Of a DNA stretch of 64,000 nucleotides, positions 62,105 through 64,000 are shown one piece after another. The notes under the pieces are model-generated. The model was not told the origin of the DNA and searched no databases. It worked only from the letters and a program-made list of their open reading frames with translations. The stretch comes from Cinnamomum chago. Lineage: Eukaryota; Streptophyta; Magnoliopsida; Laurales; Lauraceae. Position numbers and translations under genes: made by a program. Position 1 is the first letter of the stretch. Every line of letters starts with the position of its first letter. Location: contig CP142451.1 of the NCBI GenBank assembly GCA_038049695.1, positions 124,345,501 through 124,409,500 of the forward strand. Direction: 5' to 3'.

Positions 62105-63628
62105 TTTTCTATTGACTTGCTAATCCACTCCAGGCTTTGAAATTTTCTTGTTGGATTTTTCTGGCAGAAATCTACAATCCGAGGATTTTTAGTCCAGGCC
62201 AAGGGGCCAAATTTCTGGCATTTTCATGGAAAATGTGTGCCCCTGTAAATTTCATGGGCGTGAAATCCACATCATTTGTGGTCGCGGGAAAAAGTCAACT
62301 GTAAATCTCACTTTGTGGCCTTGTGCCAACAACTGTATTTTGCTGCAATGGGTGATTATTTAGTAATAAAAAAAAGTGGAGTTAAAATTGACATGTAAAT
62401 TGTGACTAGAAAATTACAAGTACCTCTTTTCGTTTGTGTGAGCTCTTTTTCCACTTGTGTGGGCTTTATTTCCACTTGTGCAGGCCTCCTTTCCATTTAA
62501 ATGGGTTATCTATTGTGTATGCGGGACTCTCTCTTGGGTCCCAGCACCCTTGTTGGGGTTTAAAAGAGAAAAAAATACTAATTCCTTGCCATTTAAATTG
62601 GAAGCACATGGAAAATATAAATTTAAATACGGTTAGCAATAGGTGAGGAAAAAGGAAAACTGTCGAGGAATCCCTAAAAAATTTGGTTGCCAAATGTGAC
62701 CAAGCACATAAAGAATTGCAGCATAATGGTTGTTGGGTAATAGGACAGATCCAGCCAATGACCCATTGGTCACCTCAAGTCTATTGGGCTCCCAAGCCCC
62801 ATGTTTAATAGGCTATCAGGTCCGATATTGTAAGAAAAGCCAAATCTATCAAGCAATACAACCCAAGTAACAGATGTGGATTAAGTTATATTTTTCTTAT
62901 TTTACTCTTTTCTATTTTTAGTATATCTTAGCCTTTCTATATTTCTTAAGTCCAAGTAAATATGGATGTAATTAAAACAACAACAAAGAAAAGTTATCTA
63001 GAGCCCAAGTTCAATGGGTGTATTCAAGAAAAAGAAATGAAATGAAATTTATATGACTGTCCAAGTCAGTCCAAGTTTAATGGATGTATTTAAAAATAGG
63101 AAAGAAACAAAATCTTAACATTAAAAATAAAATTGCCTTCTTTAAATTTCCACAAAGCAGTAGGGAAACGATGACAATTTTTGCTTGACAACTTACCCTA
63201 AAATTAATGGAAAACGTGGGAGTTTTCATTCAAAACGCACAAAGAAATCATTGAAAATTATTTGAAAAATAAAATCAAACTATAAAAGAAAAGTTATTAA
63301 TGAGACAAATGATCAAGATGAAGAATGTACTTGTGATTTTCATATATTTTCCCTTTTTTTTTTCACAACTTAGTATTAAATGCATTTCTTGTGTTTTTAT
63401 TGTCATTTTCAGTTCATTTCCCAAATGTCTGTTTTTTTATCCTTGTTTCATGTTTCAAGAGTTTTTCAATATTTCCCCACTTTGCCCTTCTGTCTATGCT
63501 GTCATGAGGCCTACAAAACATCCATCTACCCAAAAAAGCTTTTGCTCACCAAATGCAAATTACCTTGGCCATGGTGCACTACAAAAGTTTTTGTGGGTCC
63601 ACATATAGAGAATAATTGTGGGCTCAAT

Positions 63629-64000
63629 TAGGGGTGGGCTAGCTCAGGTCTGCTTAGGTCAGTAGGCCAATGGGATGGGCCGGGCCTGGGCCTAGGTTGT
63701 CCAATCTCGTCTCGAAAATAGGATGGCCCTACCGGGTGTTGTCCAATCCCGGCCCTAAATTAAACGGGCCTACATAAAATCCCGTCCCGTACGGGCCTGG
63801 GCTGGGACAAGGCTGGGCAAAACATACTCTAATTCTTCCCACTATTCAAAAATAAATAAATCAAAGCTACTAATCAAGTTATCAATACATACTATCCATA
63901 ACTAAACAAGTAAACAAGTTTTCAACAAACTACTATCCACAACTAAACAAAATATCAGTATCTACTATCCCCTACTCAACAAGTAAATAAATTTAAAAGA
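63629..64000. mobile_element. hAT-like MITE, left end (cut by the window edge)
   Basis: TAGGGGTGGGCTAGCTCAGG starts a segment filled with GGGCC/GGCCC and 'cccgtcccg' motifs in both orientations, like the other TAGGGRTG elements here. The right end may lie beyond the window, or near 63830 where the motif density falls. Confidence 0.45.

Larger units (their letters stand above)
57960..63628. other. Spacer downstream of the L34e-superfamily gene
   Basis: No supported gene. It contains T-runs, the ATT microsatellite, the tandem duplications at 61874-62104, and short low-complexity open frames. A 72-codon minus-strand frame at 60197-60415 is noted under rejected items. Confidence 0.5.

Noticed and set aside
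1-64000. CRISPR array, operon or phage-like system
   Set aside because: No regularly spaced repeats with unique spacers and no prokaryotic gene pattern; the tandem arrays found have no spacers and lie in plant transposons.

Overview
This is nuclear DNA from a flowering plant. Everything that can be read as a gene is a plant family split by GT-AG introns: a WOX11/12-type homeobox gene, a cycling-DOF (CDF) gene, a PSY-type sulfated-peptide precursor and a plant 'ribosomal protein L34e superfamily' membrane protein. Between them lie long AT-rich spacers full of transposon debris. No bacterial, organellar or viral gene block, CRISPR array, rRNA gene or intact tRNA gene was seen. The species cannot be named from this window. 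Long spacers and a low gene count (4 confident genes in 64 kb) suggest a medium to large, repeat-rich genome, for example a woody dicot or a magnoliid; this is inference.

Layout. 1-1700: probable 3' end of an LTR. 1701-9500: AT-rich spacer with pieces of a palindromic MITE-like family. 9500-11478: upstream region of the WOX gene, with a dense ACGT/RY motif cluster at 9751-9862 and a TATA box at 11361. 11479-14888: WOX11/12-like gene, + strand, three coding exons, the last coding only five residues. 16448-17980: decayed LINE with a tRNA-type SINE inserted in it. 21836-24842: CDF gene, - strand, two exons, with an unusual inverted duplication inside the coding exon. 26542-30347: a gag-only, non-autonomous LTR retrotransposon on the - strand with paired LTRs, a PBS, a PPT and internal tandem repeats. 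30561-31100, 45979-46676, 48005-48314 and 63629-64000 (cut by the window end): hAT-like MITEs with TAGGGRTG-type ends. 33725-34232: solo LTR with a near-perfect target-site duplication. 39117-39657: an 85-residue PSY peptide precursor in three small exons, easy to miss because each exon is short. 40430-42850: probable LTR-derived sequence. 49200-49420: SINE. 55950-57957: L34e-superfamily gene with a long leader, a leader intron and an upstream ORF. 58000-63628: spacer with a young tandem duplication at 61874-62104.

The genes are independently transcribed plant loci, not an operon. Two are developmental transcription factors (WOX11/12: root founder cells and adventitious roots; CDF: photoperiod and stress timing), one is a secreted growth peptide and one is an uncharacterised membrane protein. 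The most useful results are the PSY gene, the in-frame inverted insertion in the CDF exon, and the 18-nt final coding exon of the WOX gene. I found no convincing wholly new biological system. All exon joins are read from splice signals and reading frame only, without transcript evidence.
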